A DNA stretch of 64,000 nt from Chitinophaga pinensis (GTDB lineage: Bacteria; Bacteroidota; Bacteroidia; Chitinophagales; UBA10324), in NCBI GenBank assembly GCA_945892775.1, contig CAMDDP010000006.1, positions 28,505-92,504 of the forward strand, in the 5' to 3' direction. Positions 1 to 9,497 of the stretch are shown here, one piece after another. The notes beneath the pieces are model-generated. The model made no database searches and was not told the DNA's origin. It saw only the letters and a list, made by a program, of their open reading frames with translations. The position numbers were made by a program, and so were the translations under genes. Within the stretch, counting starts at the first letter, position 1; every line of letters begins with the position of its first letter.

Positions 1-1348
1 CAATTGGTCCGAATGCATCAATGGCTAATTGCATAGCCGTTGTTGCCATCATTCCGGCAGCAGCAATGGCAACACCATACAAACCTGCAAACATAAATGA
101 ACCATAAATCCCAGCAGCTAAAACGATAATTGGGGCAACAGTTGATTCCATTCCCACAGCAAGTCCTGCAATAATATTTGTAGCATGACCAGTTGAAGAT
201 TGACGAATGATAGAATTTACAGGACGCTTTCCCATTGAAGTATAATACTCAGTAATTAAACTCATTAATGTTCCTACAACTAAACCAAGAATCACCGCGC
301 CAAAAACTCCCATCTTTGTAAATTCGTGACCACGCAAGTCCATTGTGTCAGGTAGCAACCAATTAATTAAAAAATAACTTGATACTGCCGTAAGAATAAT
401 AGCCCCCCAATTTCCTTTATTCAATGCTGATTGTACAACTGAAGTTGAAGCTTCAGCATCGTCTTTTATTTTTACGAAGAAGGTTGCAATCATTGAAAAA
501 ATAATTCCCATTCCGCAAAGCATCATTGGAAGAAGTATTGGTGAAAGCCCACCAAAATTATCGGTTACAGTTATTTCTCTTCCTAAAACCATAGTAGCTA
601 AAATGGTCGCAACGAATGACCCGAATAAATCGGCGCCCATGCCTGCAACATCACCAACATTATCACCCACATTATCAGCAATAGTAGCAGGATTACGCGG
701 GTCATCTTCCGGTATTCCAGCCTCTACCTTACCAACTAAATCAGCACCAACATCAGCAGCCTTTGTATAAATTCCTCCGCCTACACGGGCAAAAAGCGCG
801 ATACTTTCAGCACCTAAAGAAAACCCGGTTAATACTTCAAGAGCGCGTTGTAATCCTGGGGCACCGTTACCATCAGCAAACATGTAATATAATCCAATAA
901 AAAGAGAGCCTAGGCCTAGAACAGCCATACCAGTGACCCCCATTCCCATCACCGAACCACCAGTAAATGATACATTTAAAGCTTTTGCTAAACTTGTGCG
1001 AGCGGCATGTGCTGTGCGAACATTTGCTTTTGTAGCTATATTCATTCCTATGTAACCAGCCGTTGCGGAAAAAACAGCGCCAAGTACAAATGCTACAGCA
1101 ATCAGAGGACTAGAGTCTGGATTTGAATAACCAAGAATGGCTAATAGAATTCCAGCAATAACCACAAAGTAACCGAGCACCCTCCATTCGGCTTTTAAAA
1201 ATGCCATAGCTCCTTCAGCAATATAGGTAGAAATCTCTTTCATTCGTTCGTTACCTGCGTCTTGTTTTGAAACCCACGCAGATTTCCAGGCAGTAAATAA
1301 CAAGGCAACAATTCCAAAACATGGTATCAAGTAGAAAATAGGACTCAT
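1..1348 (-). CDS. hppA: Membrane-bound proton-translocating pyrophosphatase, C-terminus cut off by window edge
   Basis: Integral membrane pump that couples hydrolysis of pyrophosphate to H+ (or Na+) export. The first 449 residues are present; the 3' end lies beyond the left edge. Seen in the translation are the DVGADLVGKVE substrate-binding motif (about residues 198-208), the following DDPRNPATIADNVGDNVGD region (about 214-233) that binds Mg-PPi, and repeated hydrophobic helices. The start ATG at 1346-1348 fits family N-termini and sits about 20 bp after a good promoter. The GNTT(A/K)A motif that separates K+-dependent from K+-independent types is outside the window, so ion and potassium class cannot be judged. 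Family assignment is secure. Confidence 0.96.
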   Translation of the reverse strand, partial: MSPIFYLIPCFGIVALLFTAWKSAWVSKQDAGNERMKEISTYIAEGAMAFLKAEWRVLGYFVVIAGILLAILGYSNPDSSPLIAVAFVLGAVFSATAGYIGMNIATKANVRTAHAARTSLAKALNVSFTGGSVMGMGVTGMAVLGLGSLFIGLYYMFADGNGAPGLQRALEVLTGFSLGAESIALFARVGGGIYTKAADVGADLVGKVEAGIPEDDPRNPATIADNVGDNVGDVAGMGADLFGSFVATILATMVLGREITVTDNFGGLSPILLPMMLCGMGIIFSMIATFFVKIKDDAEASTSVVQSALNKGNWGAIILTAVSSYFLINWLLPDTMDLRGHEFTKMGVFGAVILGLVVGTLMSLITEYYTSMGKRPVNSIIRQSSTGHATNIIAGLAVGMESTVAPIIVLAAGIYGSFMFAGLYGVAIAAAGMMATTAMQLAIDAFGPI

Positions 1349-1368
1349 TTTGTTAAATTTTTGGAGTG

Positions 1369-1399
1369 CAAAAATAACTTTACCCATCTCAAATCCAAA
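1369..1399 (-). promoter_or_regulatory. Promoter of hppA
   Basis: On the minus strand TTTG (1399-1396), 19 bp spacer, TATTTTTG (1376-1369). This matches the Bacteroidota -33/-7 consensus TTTG-N19-TAnnTTTG. Transcription should begin near 1362, giving a leader of about 13 nt. Confidence 0.75.
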
Positions 1400-1437
1400 G
1401 ATTTAATTATAGAAAACTTTAAAAAATTATAAAAAAA

Positions 1438-1469
1438 TTGCTTGATAAATATTTGACAACATATATTTG
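1438..1469 (+). promoter_or_regulatory. Promoter of clpS
   Basis: TTG (1438-1440), 21 bp spacer, TATATTTG (1462-1469). The predicted start of transcription (about 1474-1476) lies only 3-5 nt before the ATG at 1479, so the message would be leaderless or nearly so. Confidence 0.65.
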
Positions 1470-1478
1470 GAAAAAAAA

Positions 1479-1754
1479 ATGACTAAATCTCAGGAGTTAG
1501 AACTAATTGAGGATTACAATGTGGACGTGGATGGTTCCAGTGTGATTGTATTAAATGACGACTGGCACACATTTGAGGAAGTTATTCGACAATTAAAAAG
1601 AGCTATTCATTGTTCAACTCAGCGTGCAGAAGCATTCGCAATTGAAATACATACAAAAGGAAAAGCTAAGGTTTATTCTGGAACAATGGAAGATTGCCTT
1701 TTTATAAGTGCTGTTTTAGAAGAAATTGATTTAATGACTTCTGTAGAAGCGTAA
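1479..1754 (+). CDS. clpS: ClpS-type adaptor of the ClpAP/ClpCP protease
   Basis: 91-residue adaptor that delivers N-degron substrates to a Clp ATPase. The diagnostic segment VIVLNDDWHTFEEVI (about residues 22-36) matches the ClpS VLLNDDxTPMExV core, followed by the A-x-E-I-H-x-K-G-K segment that contains the substrate-pocket histidine. The usual T-P-M is replaced by H-T-F, as in many Bacteroidota forms. An in-frame TTG at 1467 overlaps the promoter's -7 box, so the ATG at 1479 is the better start. It is transcribed alone, divergent from hppA and convergent with prmC. Confidence 0.85.
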   Translation: MTKSQELELIEDYNVDVDGSSVIVLNDDWHTFEEVIRQLKRAIHCSTQRAEAFAIEIHTKGKAKVYSGTMEDCLFISAVLEEIDLMTSVEA

Positions 1755-1803
1755 CTAAAAAAAGTTTTAAAATTTTATTAATAAACTATTTAATAGCTTA
1801 TTG

Positions 1804-2649
1804 CTATTTCACACCTCTTACCATTCTGTAATTTCCGTTCAAGTCTTTTTTTAATTCAGTATTGCTGAAATTATTTTCTTTCAATAGTCTTAATACTTCA
1901 GTTCCGAATTGCTGATTCACTTCAAAAAACAATTGCCCCCCATCATTAAGGAATTTAGTTGCGAGCACAATAATCCTTCTGTAAAAAATTAATGCATCAT
2001 CACCTGTTGCAAACAATGCTTCATGAGGTTCAAATTCAATTACATTTTTATCTAGGGATAATTTTTCTGCTTCCGAAATGTAAGGAGGATTGCTAATGAT
2101 AATATCAAATTGAATATTAAACAGATTTTCTGATTGAAGAATATCTGACTGAGCAAAATGAATTTGTTGTTTTAGTTTTTTTGAATTTCTTATTGCGACA
2201 TCCAATGCTAGTTCACTAATATCTGTTGCGTAAACATCTGCTTCAGGTAAATTTTCTTTGATTGAAATTGCAATGCATCCGCTACCCGTTCCAATATCGA
2301 GAATGTTTTGCTTTTTATTTTCTGTTAATTCAACAACCCATTGAACCAACTCCTCTGTTTCGGGACGAGGGATCAACACAGATGGATTTACAATAAACTC
2401 ATTCCCATAAAAAAAGGTTTTGCCTGTTATGTATTGAACTGGTTCGATTTTTTTTAATCGATCAATAATATCATTTAACTTCTCATTATTAGACAACAGA
2501 AAATCCTTATCAGCTTCAATCAAAATAGATGACAATTTCAAATCGAACACATCTTCAAAAACAATTCTTGCAATAGCTTCCGCTTCACCTCTCTCGTAAG
2601 AATCATAAATTGAATTCAATAGTTTCTGAAATGCAGTATTGATGGTCAT
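1804..2649 (-). CDS. prmC: Peptide chain release factor N5-glutamine methyltransferase
   Basis: Methylates the GGQ glutamine of release factors RF1/RF2 using S-adenosylmethionine. The N-terminal helical domain (residues 1-100) includes the family segment QYITGKTFFYG and the VLIPRPETEELV motif. The SAM site DIGTGSGC is at 118-125 and the catalytic NPPY at 187-190. Length (281 aa) is normal for PrmC. The NPPY plus RPET combination distinguishes it from other N5/N6 methyltransferases. Confidence 0.95.
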   Translation of the reverse strand: MTINTAFQKLLNSIYDSYERGEAEAIARIVFEDVFDLKLSSILIEADKDFLLSNNEKLNDIIDRLKKIEPVQYITGKTFFYGNEFIVNPSVLIPRPETEELVQWVVELTENKKQNILDIGTGSGCIAISIKENLPEADVYATDISELALDVAIRNSKKLKQQIHFAQSDILQSENLFNIQFDIIISNPPYISEAEKLSLDKNVIEFEPHEALFATGDDALIFYRRIIVLATKFLNDGGQLFFEVNQQFGTEVLRLLKENNFSNTELKKDLNGNYRMVRGVK

Positions 2650-2708
2650 AGAATTATTGCAATTACAAATAAAATAAAAAACGTTAATTTTTTTTCACTA
2701 TACATTTT

Positions 2709-2716
2709 TACCTTTG
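2709..2716 (+). promoter_or_regulatory. -7 box TAccTTTG before the 2733 gene
   Basis: TACCTTTG matches TAnnTTTG. It predicts transcription from about 2722, 11 nt before the ATG. No clear -33 TTG is present. Confidence 0.5.
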
Positions 2717-2732
2717 AACAAATAATTTTAAT

Positions 2733-3143
2733 ATGAAAAAGATGTCGTCTTTTATTTTAATACTTTTTATTTCAATCACGACTCATGCTCAAACAGAAAT
2801 TACTACTCCAACTTCCACGCCTTCACTAAAAGACAGAATAGCTGGAAAATGGTTGTACAAGGGAACAGAAGAATTTGCTGTGTTCACTGCAGCTGACTCC
2901 ACACAAAAAAATGATTACATAGAAATTTCCCCCGATGGAAATTATTTAATTGTTGTACGTGGAAAACAAGAAACTGGCACTTACAAATTAGTGGAAGCAT
3001 ACAAGCAGATTTATTTCTCAAGTAGTACAACTAAAAAAACAAAAATGTTTACTATAAAGTCTTCAGTAAACGGAAAATTAACTCTAGATTTTCAAACCCC
3101 TGATTTAATTCATACCAAGTATCAATATGAAATAACAAAATAA
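2733..3143 (+). CDS. Small secreted lipocalin-like protein of unknown role
   Basis: 136 residues. A signal peptide (MKKMSSFILILFISITTHAQ) ends at an A-x-A-like site near residue 20. The mature part begins LKDRIAGKWLYKG, the pattern that opens lipocalin-like and DUF-type periplasmic beta-barrels, followed by alternating beta strands. No catalytic motif is visible. It precedes pfkA by only 32 bp on the same strand, so they may share a transcript, but nothing links the functions. Exact family not recognised. Confidence 0.65.
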   Translation: MKKMSSFILILFISITTHAQTEITTPTSTPSLKDRIAGKWLYKGTEEFAVFTAADSTQKNDYIEISPDGNYLIVVRGKQETGTYKLVEAYKQIYFSSSTTKKTKMFTIKSSVNGKLTLDFQTPDLIHTKYQYEITK

Positions 3144-3175
3144 TAATTTTCACATTTACATCCTTAAAAAAAAGA

Positions 3176-4156
3176 ATGACTAAAATAAAAAAGATTGGGG
3201 TATTTACTTCAGGCGGTGATTCGCCTGGAATGAATGCTGCCATTCGTGCTGTTGTACGAACGGCCATTTTTAACAATCTGGAGGTGGTTGGAATCAGGAG
3301 AGGATTTGAAGGAATGATTGATGGCGATATGATTGAAATGAATTCTCATTCAGTCAGCAACATTATTCAACGAGGTGGAACCATTTTAAAAACGGCACGA
3401 AGCAAACGGTTTATTAAGGAAGATGGAATGCAACTCGCTGCTGAAAATTTAAAGAAGCACAACATTGAAGGATTGGTAGCACTTGGTGGCGATGGAACAT
3501 TTCGTGGTTGTTTCGAATTTAGAATGCGCCATAATATTTCTAGCATAGGAGTTCCATGTACTATTGATAATGATTTATTCGGAACCGATTTTACAATAGG
3601 ATACGACACAGCCATTAATACCGCTATGGAAGCAATCGACAAAATTCGGGATACAGCAGACTCGCATAACCGTTTATTTTTTATCGAAGTGATGGGGCGT
3701 GATGCTGGATTTATTGCTCTGCGCAGTGGAATTGGCGGTGGAGCTGAAGCTATTTTAGTTCCTGAAACTAAAACTGACATTCCTCACTTAATTTCTATTT
3801 TAGAAAAAGGATGGACTAGAAACAAATCGAGTTGCATTGTAGTAGTTGCTGAGGGTGATGAGTCAGGCGGGGCCTATGACATTGCAAAAAAAGTAAAAGA
3901 ACAATTTAACCATTACGACACAAGGGTTTCAATTCTAGGACACATGCAACGAGGAGGGAATCCAACTTGTATGGATAGAGTTCTCGCAAGCAGATTGGGA
4001 GTTGCCGCAGTTGAAGCCTTAATTGCTGAAAAAGAAAATGTAATGGTTGGAGTAATTCATCGCGAAATCGAATACACCCCTTTTGAAAAAGCAACGAAAC
4101 ACAATTTAGATATTAACCTGAACCTTTTAAGAATTCAAGAAATTCTTTCTACATAA
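3176..4156 (+). CDS. pfkA: ATP-dependent 6-phosphofructokinase
   Basis: Phosphorylates fructose 6-phosphate in glycolysis. TSGGDSPGMNAAIR (residues 11-24) forms the start of the nucleotide site, GGDGT (104-108) binds the phosphates, and TIDND (129-133) carries the catalytic Asp. The Gly after GGD and the absence of a Lys before TIDND point to ATP rather than pyrophosphate as donor. The later MGRDAGF and HMQRGGNP motifs are intact. Length 326 aa is normal. The dihydroorotase start lies 2 nt after the stop, so the two are co-transcribed. Confidence 0.96.
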   Translation: MTKIKKIGVFTSGGDSPGMNAAIRAVVRTAIFNNLEVVGIRRGFEGMIDGDMIEMNSHSVSNIIQRGGTILKTARSKRFIKEDGMQLAAENLKKHNIEGLVALGGDGTFRGCFEFRMRHNISSIGVPCTIDNDLFGTDFTIGYDTAINTAMEAIDKIRDTADSHNRLFFIEVMGRDAGFIALRSGIGGGAEAILVPETKTDIPHLISILEKGWTRNKSSCIVVVAEGDESGGAYDIAKKVKEQFNHYDTRVSILGHMQRGGNPTCMDRVLASRLGVAAVEALIAEKENVMVGVIHREIEYTPFEKATKHNLDINLNLLRIQEILST

Positions 4157-4158
4157 AT

Positions 4159-5517
4159 ATGAGTTATACCATTATTAGAAATGCACAAATTGTTAATGAA
4201 GGAGAAATTAAAACGCAAGACCTTTTAATTAACGGAGAACGAATTGAAAAAATTGATTCAACCATTTCTATTAAACCACTTCATCGAGAAATTGATGCTA
4301 ACGGAAAATATTTATTCCCAGGTTTGATTGACGATCAAGTTCATTTTCGAGAACCAGGTTTAACACAAAAAGCAAATATTTATACTGAAGCAAAAGCTGC
4401 AGTAGCTGGTGGTGTAACTTCATTTATGGAAATGCCCAATACCAATCCTCCAGCAACTACTCATGAATTATTAGAGCAGAAATATGAAATTGCGAAGAAT
4501 CATTCTTTGGCTAATTATTCATTTTACCTCGGAACTTCTAATACCAATTTAGAAGAAATAAAAAGAACTAATCCCAAAAATATTTGTGGAATAAAAATAT
4601 TTATGGGTTCATCAACAGGAGATTTAGTTGTTGACGATGCAGTCGCTTTAGAAAACATTTTCAGACACTCCCCCATTCTGATTGCTACACATTGTGAAGA
4701 TGACTTACGAATAAAAGAAAATATTATCCCACTTCGAATGCAGTATGGAGATGAAATTCCCATGAGATTTCATCCAATCATTCGTGATGAAAAAGCTTGT
4801 TATGATTCATCAAAATATGCAATTGATTTAGCAAAAAAACACAATAGCCGACTGCACATTTTTCATCTTTCTACTTCAAATGAAATTGCACTTCTGGATA
4901 ACACAACACCACTTTCAAAAAAAAATATTACCGCCGAAGTGTGTATTCATCATTTATGGTTTGACAGCAATGATTATTCAATACTTGGTTCATTAATAAA
5001 ATGTAATCCAGCAATCAAAGGCCCAGAACATAAACCAAAGCTATTACAGGCATTAAAAGATGGCTTCATTGATGTGTTAGCTACTGACCATGCGCCACAC
5101 ACCATGCAAGAAAAAATGACACATACTCCAAATGGAAATCTAAATTATTTCAAAGCGCCAAGTGGTTTGCCGCTTGTTCAACATTCATTAAATATGCTAC
5201 TAGAATTCTGGCACAATAAGCAATTAGATCTTGTAGCTATTGCTGAGAAAGCTGCCCATAATCCTGCAATTTGCTTTGGAGTTAAAGAAAGAGGATTTAT
5301 TCGTGAAGGATATTTTGCAGATCTAGTTTTAGTAAATCCTGAATACAAATGGAAAGTTCAATCAGATAATATTTATTATAAATGCGGCTGGTCACCATTA
5401 GAAGACTATCAATTCAAAAGCAAAATCACTCACACTTTTGTGAATGGACATCTGGTTTATACCAATGGACTCTTTAATGAAAATCACTTCGGGAAACGAT
5501 TAGAATTCAATCGCTAA
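4159..5517 (+). CDS. pyrC: Dihydroorotase, with Gln replacing the first His of the metal motif
   Basis: Cyclises carbamoyl-aspartate to dihydroorotate in pyrimidine synthesis. The fold is an amidohydrolase TIM barrel: LFPGLIDDQVHFREPG at 52-67, the EMPNTNPP segment, HCEDD with metal ligands, HIFHLST, and the catalytic-Asp segment LATDHAPHT. The canonical H-x-H at the first strand is Q60-V-H62. From memory this DDQVHFREPG form is usual in Bacteroidota enzymes, so it is more likely a lineage trait than a broken site. Length 452 aa fits type I dihydroorotases. Follows pfkA by 2 nt. Confidence 0.9.
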   Translation: MSYTIIRNAQIVNEGEIKTQDLLINGERIEKIDSTISIKPLHREIDANGKYLFPGLIDDQVHFREPGLTQKANIYTEAKAAVAGGVTSFMEMPNTNPPATTHELLEQKYEIAKNHSLANYSFYLGTSNTNLEEIKRTNPKNICGIKIFMGSSTGDLVVDDAVALENIFRHSPILIATHCEDDLRIKENIIPLRMQYGDEIPMRFHPIIRDEKACYDSSKYAIDLAKKHNSRLHIFHLSTSNEIALLDNTTPLSKKNITAEVCIHHLWFDSNDYSILGSLIKCNPAIKGPEHKPKLLQALKDGFIDVLATDHAPHTMQEKMTHTPNGNLNYFKAPSGLPLVQHSLNMLLEFWHNKQLDLVAIAEKAAHNPAICFGVKERGFIREGYFADLVLVNPEYKWKVQSDNIYYKCGWSPLEDYQFKSKITHTFVNGHLVYTNGLFNENHFGKRLEFNR

Positions 5518-5610
5518 AAATTAAATTCTAATTTCTATTTGACCACATCTTTTATTTTTTTCATTTTAGGGGTAATAAAATTTACTTTCGGCAAAAATTA
5601 TTTTAAAAAT

Positions 5611-6516
5611 ATGGCTAATAACAAAGATTTAGATTTTACCTATACCACAATAGATAAAATATTTCGCTTGAGCATGGGTGAAACTGGTGATTACTCAGGT
5701 GCTAAATACGATGGGGATTTTTCTATGTCATTGGAAGCAGCGCAAAAAGAAAAACACAAATTCATTGCAGACAGCTTGAATATTTCAAAAGGAAGCAACG
5801 TGCTTGATATGGCCTGTGGATGGGGGCCATTTTCAAACTACATTACTAAAGACCGCGGTGCAAAAAGTCTTGGACTTACATTATCGCAAGGTCAAGCTGA
5901 TGCTTGCAAGGCCAACGGATTAAATGTAATAGTTAAAGATTGCAGATATATTACCCCCAATGATTTCGGAACATTTGATGCGGTTACTTGTATCGGAGGA
6001 CTTGAACATTTCGTTTCGGCAGAAGAATGGAAGGCAGGAAAGCAGGAAGAAATTTACAAAAATTTTTTTAAGAAAATTTACTCTCTACTACCTGTTGGTG
6101 GAAGATATTACATGCAAACAATGACATTCAGCAAAAACATGATTCCATATTCTGAATTTGATATTAATGCTGATAAAAATTCTGCTGCTTATATTTGTGC
6201 TTTAATGGAAAAAGAATTTCCTAATTCGTGGTTGCCTTATGGTCCTGAAATGGTCATCAAGAACGCAGAACCACTTTTTAAATTAATTTCTAAAAGTAGT
6301 GGACGATTGGATTACATTGAAACCATTGGACAATGGAGAAAAAAATTCCGCCAGTTTAATCTGAAAAAATATTTTCTGTACTTATCGTTGATTCCCAAAT
6401 ATATTTTTGATAAAGAATTCCGACATCAGGTGGCAGTGTTCAGAGTGAGTCCCAACCGGGTTTGTTTTGAACAGGAAATTATGGATCATTATCGTTTAGT
6501 ATTTGAAAAAATATAG
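5611..6516 (+). CDS. SAM-dependent methyltransferase, cyclopropane-fatty-acid-synthase-like
   Basis: 301 residues from the ATG at 5611. The open frame extends to a TTG at 5539, but that stretch has no family match and a -7-like box TACTTTCG lies just before the ATG (about 5582-5589). The SAM-binding loop is VLDMACGWGPFSNYI, followed by a VTCIGGLEHF segment typical of the cyclopropane synthase/mycolic acid methyltransferase superfamily. It probably acts on a lipid, but the carbonate-site residues of true cyclopropane synthases cannot be confirmed by eye. The substrate is unknown. Monocistronic by appearance. Confidence 0.7.
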   Translation: MANNKDLDFTYTTIDKIFRLSMGETGDYSGAKYDGDFSMSLEAAQKEKHKFIADSLNISKGSNVLDMACGWGPFSNYITKDRGAKSLGLTLSQGQADACKANGLNVIVKDCRYITPNDFGTFDAVTCIGGLEHFVSAEEWKAGKQEEIYKNFFKKIYSLLPVGGRYYMQTMTFSKNMIPYSEFDINADKNSAAYICALMEKEFPNSWLPYGPEMVIKNAEPLFKLISKSSGRLDYIETIGQWRKKFRQFNLKKYFLYLSLIPKYIFDKEFRHQVAVFRVSPNRVCFEQEIMDHYRLVFEKI

Positions 6517-6604
6517 ATTTTCAATCAAAATATTTTTATAAAAATTCCCTCGGATACACTGTAACGACTTAAATTTTTTATTTGAACTGAAATAACTATT
6601 GAAA

Positions 6605-7900
6605 TCAATACTTCATAACCTTCTGAACTGAAGTTCGACTCAAAGATTGAACGGTTAATAAATAAGTTCCTTTTGCATAAATAGAAATATCAATATGTTG
6701 AACAAAGTTTTTACCATTAATATTTTTTTGGAATAAAACTTTTCCGTCAATTGATGTAAGTGTAATTAAAGAATTGTCATCAGCATTGATGCTCGCAATT
6801 GTTAATTCATTAGCAGCAGGATTTGGAAAAACAAATAGTTGCAAATTATTTTCTACATCATTAATTTTACTTGCATTACGATAGTCAAAAGCAAATTTAC
6901 CGGGAGTAACACCCGCAACAAATGCATTTATCAAACTTCCATTTGCTGAATAAATCAAAACTAAACCATAAGAACTGAAATCGGTTTCCGAAACATACAG
7001 ATATTGATTCAATGCATCCGATTCCATTGCATATATAGAACGATTGATAAAAAGCGAATCACTAATGCTTTGTAAATTGACATCATATTGTCCAATGAAA
7101 TTTTCATTGTAAGTCTGGTAAGAAATTTTTGAATTAATAAATGTTGAACCTTGGCATCCACCTTGATTATTAAGATTAGTGGTAACAACATTAGAACTTA
7201 AAATATCAATGCTACTTATTGATGCAAAAGAATAATCACGATTATTTACAGTGTAAATTTGATTGTTATCAATCAAAATATTTTCAGGATTAATTCCATC
7301 AGCTCCAAGTGAAATTTCTGAAAGATAATTTTGAGTTAATAAATTAACCCGCCCTAAAATGCCAACGGCCCCTCCCCAAACAAAGCCATTATTGATAGCT
7401 ATGTAAGCAATATTATCTTTTACAACAATCCCATCAGAAGCATAAAGCGGCCCATTTAAAGTGTCAAGTTGATAAGAAAAACTTAAGTCAGATTTATTAT
7501 AAACTTGAAAGTAAGAATCATAAGTTGTTAAATATTCACCGCGAGTCAATAAAATTTTATCGTTCCACAAAGCCAACCTACGAATACCATTTACTACCTG
7601 GGTAGAAATGAGCTGATGTGTATTCAAATCATATTTAAGTAAAGTATTATCTGCGGCAATAAAAATATTAGCGTCGTCAACCACAACATCGGAAGCAAAT
7701 CGAGAATTATCAATCGTATCAAAAACCGAATAGACATTTGTTTGCGGATTATAAGTTCCAACAGTAACAGGCTTATCAATTTGCTGAAGCAAATAATCAA
7801 AACGACCTTCGTTTAAAACAATAACTTGATTAAGTATTTGTTGCGCATTGGCAACGACACATGCGAAAAACATTGCGATGATAATTGAGACTTTTTTCAT
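6605..7900 (-). CDS. Secreted propeller-like protein with T9SS sorting domain
   Basis: 431 residues. Signal peptide MKKVSIIIAMFFACVVANAQ, then about 310 residues of short repeating beta units (DTIDNSRFASDVVVDDANIFIAADNT and similar) of the YncE/DUF5074 surface-propeller kind. The C-terminal sorting domain starts FVFPNPAANELTI near residue 355 and ends in KVMKY. The protein should cross the outer membrane through the type IX system and be anchored or released. Ligand unknown. Transcribed alone. Confidence 0.8.
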   Translation of the reverse strand: MKKVSIIIAMFFACVVANAQQILNQVIVLNEGRFDYLLQQIDKPVTVGTYNPQTNVYSVFDTIDNSRFASDVVVDDANIFIAADNTLLKYDLNTHQLISTQVVNGIRRLALWNDKILLTRGEYLTTYDSYFQVYNKSDLSFSYQLDTLNGPLYASDGIVVKDNIAYIAINNGFVWGGAVGILGRVNLLTQNYLSEISLGADGINPENILIDNNQIYTVNNRDYSFASISSIDILSSNVVTTNLNNQGGCQGSTFINSKISYQTYNENFIGQYDVNLQSISDSLFINRSIYAMESDALNQYLYVSETDFSSYGLVLIYSANGSLINAFVAGVTPGKFAFDYRNASKINDVENNLQLFVFPNPAANELTIASINADDNSLITLTSIDGKVLFQKNINGKNFVQHIDISIYAKGTYLLTVQSLSRTSVQKVMKY

Positions 7901-7931
7901 TCTAATTTTTATGGAGTTGTTTTTTTGTTTT

Positions 7932-7962
7932 CAAAAGATATCTGAAAAAGCATTCAGTCAAA
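7932..7962 (-). promoter_or_regulatory. Probable promoter of the 6605-7900 gene
   Basis: On the minus strand TTTG (7962-7959), 18 bp, then TATCTTTTG (7940-7932), which is a -7 box with one extra base. The rest of the 292 bp between the neighbouring genes shows no coding potential. Confidence 0.45.
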
Positions 7963-8192
7963 TAAATTTTAAGTGAAACCTGAGCCTGATTTTATCACTG
8001 GCAATTTGTATTTTATTAATTTCAAACAATAAACTATTAAGGCATTAAACATCATTTTCTTATTTTCTTAAGAAGAACTACAATGGTTGCAAATGTAACT
8101 ATCGAGTTGTAAAACATTAACTACAAACAAAAATATTAAAGAATAAATTCTGAATTTCAATAATTAATAAATTTGGATTGGAAACTCACATC

Positions 8193-8960
8193 TTATTTCA
8201 TTGCATCTTGTTTCATTTCAAGGGCAAGTTCTGCCCCTAAATAACTATCAATTAAATGATGAACAAGATACATTACAGGAGTTAAAACAATGGCTGCAAA
8301 AAACTTATAAGTGTAATTGAACAAGCATATGGCCAACACTAAGTTCATGCTCCATCCTTGACCAATATAAAATGCAATGAAAAGCACAATAAAACTATCA
8401 ACTAGTTGAGAAATCAAAGTGCTTCCTGTTGCCCGTAGCCACATTTTATTATGACCAGTTTTACTCTTTATCCAATGAAAAATAGTAACATCAACAATCT
8501 GACTTACCAAAAATGCAGTGAGTGATCCAAAAATAATCCACATACCCTGACCAAAAATCGAATTAAAAGCTAAGGGCATATTTGGCACTCCTTTATCAGC
8601 GTTAACACCTATCCAAAAATCCGCTGGTGAAAGTTGCATGGCCAAATAAAACATAAAGAAAGCATAAAGAATTAAGCTAACCGCTATATAAGATACACGC
8701 CTTACCCCTTTAGGCCCAAAATATTCATTGATAATATCTGTCATAATGAATTCAAGCGGCCATAGTAAAACACCACAAGTTAAAGCAAAAGAAATACCCG
8801 GTTCATTAAAAATAGTTGCATTGAGTGGATTTAATCCTAAAGTTTTTTCTAATGAAAATATTTTTACTCCAATGCATTCAGCGATTAAAGCATTGGCAAC
8901 AAAAAATGAACTTAAAACCATGAAAATTTTGGTGCTTTTATTCTGAAGAGTGATGTGCAT
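8193..8960 (-). CDS. Queuosine precursor transporter (YhhQ/VUT family)
   Basis: 255 residues from ATG 8958-8960; the frame runs 17 codons further upstream with no support. Predicted inner-membrane importer of preQ0/preQ1. Six or so hydrophobic helices are visible, with family segments FFVANALIAECIGVKIF, PLEFIMTDIINEYFG and GSTLISQLVDSFIVLFIAF. The TDIINEY(F)G motif is characteristic. Divergent from rnhA. Confidence 0.9.
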   Translation of the reverse strand: MHITLQNKSTKIFMVLSSFFVANALIAECIGVKIFSLEKTLGLNPLNATIFNEPGISFALTCGVLLWPLEFIMTDIINEYFGPKGVRRVSYIAVSLILYAFFMFYLAMQLSPADFWIGVNADKGVPNMPLAFNSIFGQGMWIIFGSLTAFLVSQIVDVTIFHWIKSKTGHNKMWLRATGSTLISQLVDSFIVLFIAFYIGQGWSMNLVLAICLFNYTYKFFAAIVLTPVMYLVHHLIDSYLGAELALEMKQDAMK

Positions 8961-9038
8961 ATTTTTAAAAATTAAATGAAAATGTAAAAGTGAAAAAATT
9001 ATTTTTGACAATTCAATTAAAATAATAAAATAATTTCA

Positions 9039-9497
9039 TTGCACCATATAAAAATTTATACTGATGGATCTTCAAGGGGTAATCCCGGCCCTGGTGGATA
9101 TGGAGTCATTCTTATTTCAGGAAATCATTGCAAGGAATTATCCGTTGGCTTTCGTTTAACCACTAATAACCGAATGGAGTTACTCGCCGTAATTGTTGGT
9201 TTAGAAGCAATTAAAAATACTGACTGCGTTATTGATATTTATTCAGATTCTAAATATGTAGTTGAATCAGTAGAGAAGAAGTGGGTTTTCGGTTGGGTAA
9301 AAAAGGGATTTGCCGGAAAAAAAAATTCTGATCTGTGGAAACGATTTTTATTAATCTACACTAAATACAAAGTTAAATTTCATTGGATAAAGGGTCACAA
9401 CCTTCACCCTGAAAATGAACGATGTGATATTTTAGCAACTGAAGCTGCTGATGGAACCAATTTGCAAATTGATTCTGGGTACCACCCTGAAAAATAA
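9039..9497 (+). CDS. rnhA: Ribonuclease HI, TTG start
   Basis: Degrades the RNA strand of RNA-DNA hybrids. The acidic active site is visible: D9 in IYTDGS, E47 in NNRMELLA, D70 in IYSDSKYV, and a final Asp in the ERCDILATEAAD helix. NPGPGGYG and the basic-protrusion region WVFGWVKKGFAGKKN are present. The only start that keeps the first strand is TTG at 9039, five residues before the strand as in other RNases HI. Length 152 aa is normal. The stop directly abuts that of the convergent gene at 9498. Confidence 0.95.
   Translation: MHHIKIYTDGSSRGNPGPGGYGVILISGNHCKELSVGFRLTTNNRMELLAVIVGLEAIKNTDCVIDIYSDSKYVVESVEKKWVFGWVKKGFAGKKNSDLWKRFLLIYTKYKVKFHWIKGHNLHPENERCDILATEAADGTNLQIDSGYHPEK

Noticed and set aside
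6517..6600. AT-rich near-palindrome after the methyltransferase gene
   Set aside because: The stem is short and A/T only; not convincing as a terminator.
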